Source: JBPEXY01 sp052031065 (GTDB taxonomy: Bacteria; Pseudomonadota; Gammaproteobacteria; Immundisolibacterales; Immundisolibacteraceae). Taken from it: a stretch of 17,538 bases of DNA. Each line of letters opens with the position of its first letter. Within the stretch, counting starts at the first letter, position 1. The notes beneath the pieces were generated by a model. It saw nothing but the letters and a program-made list of their open reading frames with translations, ran no database searches and was not told the origin of the DNA. Position numbers and translations under genes: made by a program. The stretch is from contig JBPEXY010000188.1 in assembly GCA_052031065.1 (NCBI GenBank), positions 1 through 17,538 on the forward strand. Reading direction: 5' to 3'. Below, piece after piece: positions 16,152-17,538 of the stretch.

Positions 16152-16844
16152 ATGCTGCTAAATTTCTTTTTTGGCGTTTACCCTTACCTCTGCCTGGCAG
16201 TGTTCCTGCTCGGTAGCCTGCTGCGGTTTGATCGCGAGCAGTACACCTGGAAAGCCGATTCCAGTCAGTTGCTGGATCGAAAAAACCTGCGCCTTGCCTC
16301 CAACCTGTTCCATGTCGGCATCCTTGCGCTATTTGGCGGCCATTTTGTGGGTCTGCTTGGCCCGCACTGGCTCTGGACATCTCTCGGCTTTTCCGACGTC
16401 GGCCACCAGAACGTCGCCATCACCGCCGGCACCGTGTTCGGTATCACCTGCATGATCGGCGGGGTGATGCTCTGGCGGCGGCGCATGTTCAACCCACGTA
16501 TTCGCGCCGTTACCCGGCGCATGGATATCGTTATTCTCGACTGGTTGCTGCTGACACTGGCACTGGGCCTGGCAACGGTACCGGTTTCCATCTATCACTC
16601 GATGCACGGTGACGCCAGTACCATGCTGGCGCTGTCCGCCTGGTGCAAAAGTGTGGTCACCTTCTCGGCAGACCCGCAGCTGGTTAGTGGCGTCAACTTT
16701 ATCTTCAAGCTGCATTTGTTCTCCGGGCTGACCCTGTTTCTGCTGTTTCCATTCTCGCGGCTGGTGCACATCTGGTCAGCGCCGATTGGTTATCTGAACC
16801 GCCCCTATCAGGTGGTGCGTTCCAAATACGTGAAAACGCAATAG
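16152..16844 (+). CDS. narI: Respiratory nitrate reductase, gamma (cytochrome b) subunit NarI
   Basis: A 230-residue inner-membrane cytochrome b that oxidises quinol on the periplasmic side and passes electrons through two haems b to NarH. About five membrane helices are visible. The haem ligands are H54 and H64 in LFHVGILALFGGHFVGLLG and H188 and H206 in KLHLFSG and RLVHIWSAP; the spacings of 10 and 18 residues are the same as E. coli H56/H66 and H187/H205. The C-terminal cytoplasmic tail (YLNRPYQVVR) docks to NarH in the family. GGAAG lies seven bases before the ATG. A hemerythrin gene follows 12 bp later and is probably translated from the same message. Confidence 0.96.
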   Translation: MLLNFFFGVYPYLCLAVFLLGSLLRFDREQYTWKADSSQLLDRKNLRLASNLFHVGILALFGGHFVGLLGPHWLWTSLGFSDVGHQNVAITAGTVFGITCMIGGVMLWRRRMFNPRIRAVTRRMDIVILDWLLLTLALGLATVPVSIYHSMHGDASTMLALSAWCKSVVTFSADPQLVSGVNFIFKLHLFSGLTLFLLFPFSRLVHIWSAPIGYLNRPYQVVRSKYVKTQ

Positions 16845-16856
16845 GCGAGGGTAATC

Positions 16857-17384
16857 ATGCAATTTCAATTTACCGACCCGGCGGCCAGTTTCAGTGACGG
16901 CCTGCAGGTCATCCGCGATTACCACGATAACCTGTTGGCCACCGGCGAACGGCTGTTAAAGCTCTCGTTCAAGATCAGCCATAAGGGCGTAGATGAAGCC
17001 GCCGCGCTAGAGGCGATTGATCTGCACCAGCATTACACCCGCGCCAACGTTCTGCATCACGCCGACGAGGAGCGTTGCCTGTTTCCGCCTCTACTGGAGC
17101 GGGACCTGGTGCTCGATGGCATGATTGAACGGCTCACCCTCGACCATGAAGAGATTGAACAGTGGTGGGACGAGCTTGCGGTTTTTCTCAGTTCACCGGA
17201 AACCATCAAAGATACCGATCGCCTCGTCGAGGTGGCCTACCAGTTCGAGCGCCTGCAGCGGGAGCATCTCACCCGCGAAAATGAAGATTTTCTACCCCGC
17301 ATTGAAGAGCTGCTCGATCCTGTTCAGCGCTCTCTCATTGGCCAGCAGATGGCCGGGTTGAGGAATAAATCCAAAGCGGCCTGA
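16857..17384 (+). CDS. Hemerythrin-like (HHE) di-iron protein at the end of the nar unit
   Basis: A 175-residue cytoplasmic four-helix protein of the HHE hemerythrin-like family. The candidate di-iron ligands are all present: H23 (DYHDN), H67 or H68 with E71 or E72 (HHADEE), H97 (LDHEE), H137 and E141 (HLTREN). Relatives bind oxygen or nitric oxide, or repair iron-sulfur clusters damaged by nitrosative stress. The gene lies 12 bp after narI, with GAGG about seven bases before its ATG, so it is almost certainly in the same unit. The context suggests protection of, or sensing for, nitrate respiration: nitric oxide can arise from nitrite made by NarG, and oxygen competes with nitrate as electron acceptor. 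There is no membrane segment or other domain. The exact role cannot be settled from sequence. Confidence 0.88.
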   Translation: MQFQFTDPAASFSDGLQVIRDYHDNLLATGERLLKLSFKISHKGVDEAAALEAIDLHQHYTRANVLHHADEERCLFPPLLERDLVLDGMIERLTLDHEEIEQWWDELAVFLSSPETIKDTDRLVEVAYQFERLQREHLTRENEDFLPRIEELLDPVQRSLIGQQMAGLRNKSKAA

Positions 17385-17390
17385 CAGACG

Positions 17391-17415
17391 GGCCACCTTG
17401 TATATTGGGGTGGCC
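17391..17415 (+). terminator. Terminator-like hairpin after the hemerythrin gene
   Basis: GGCCACC (17391-17397) and GGTGGCC (17409-17415) form a 7-bp perfect stem with an 11-base loop, starting six bases after the stop codon. The downstream sequence is not T-rich, so this is a poor intrinsic terminator. It more likely marks a 3' end or protects the message. Confidence 0.4.
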
Positions 17416-17435
17416 GCCCGGTTATTGCTGCTGAA

Positions 17436-17456
17436 CCAATACCGAAGCTGTATTGG
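17436..17456. repeat. Inverted repeat CCAATAC / GTATTGG
   Basis: A 7-bp perfect inverted repeat with a 7-base spacer in the non-coding right end. It is the second of three inverted repeats within about 100 bp. It shares the TATTGG word with the flanking sequence near 17403. No gene is visible from 17385 to the window edge. Confidence 0.45.
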
Positions 17457-17475
17457 ATGATCTGGTTATCGCCCC

Positions 17476-17488
17476 GGTATTGAATACC
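17476..17488. repeat. Inverted repeat GGTAT-TGA-ATACC
   Basis: A 13-base near-perfect palindrome, the third in the cluster after the operon. It shares the GTATTG/CAATAC word with the repeat at 17436-17456. It may be an operator for a gene beyond the right edge or part of a degenerate intergenic repeat. Confidence 0.35.
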
Positions 17489-17538
17489 ACTGCTGGGTGG
17501 GCAAATGTTGTATTGCAAGACGCGACCCCGTTAACGCT

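Overview
The window looks like a chromosomal segment of a nitrate-using gammaproteobacterium. Several features point there: a CcoI-type copper ATPase, which serves a cbb3 oxidase; a Tat-exported FecR-domain protein; a PP2C-kinase fusion next to a NarK-type transporter, an arrangement I recall from pseudomonad nitrate-assimilation clusters; and complete NirBD and NarGHJI sets. A sulfur-oxidising or denitrifying lineage is plausible, but species and lifestyle cannot be read from the sequence alone.

Layout. Positions 1-970 (minus) hold the N-terminal 323 residues of a CcoI/FixI P-type ATPase that runs off the left edge. Positions 1226-1963 (minus) and 2013-2870 (plus) are a divergent pair: a Tat-exported FecR-domain protein and an outer-membrane beta-barrel candidate. 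They share a short AT-rich spacer with a Fur-like box at the barrel gene's start. Positions 2892-6173 (minus) carry narK followed by a PP2C phosphatase/Ser-Thr kinase fusion in one apparent transcription unit. A 744-bp non-coding region (6174-6917) separates this from a long plus-strand unit, nirB-nirD-narG-narH-narJ-narI-hemerythrin (6918-17384). A cluster of inverted repeats follows to the right edge.

How the genes fit together. NarK brings nitrate in. NarGHI reduces it to nitrite on the cytoplasmic side of the membrane using quinol, with NarJ as assembly chaperone. NirBD reduces nitrite to ammonium with NAD(P)H. The hemerythrin protein may handle oxygen or nitric oxide during this process. 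The kinase/phosphatase is placed to tune transport or reduction after translation.

The most notable signal is in the 744-bp divergent region. It carries a near-consensus sigma-54 promoter facing each way, at 6223-6238 for narK and 6779-6794 for nirB. Between them are an NtrC-like dyad, a possible second half-site 63 bp away, and several inverted repeats. This suggests that a respiratory-type nitrate reductase has been placed under nitrogen-type (sigma-54) control together with NirBD and a signalling kinase. The gene families are known; the wiring is the part worth testing.
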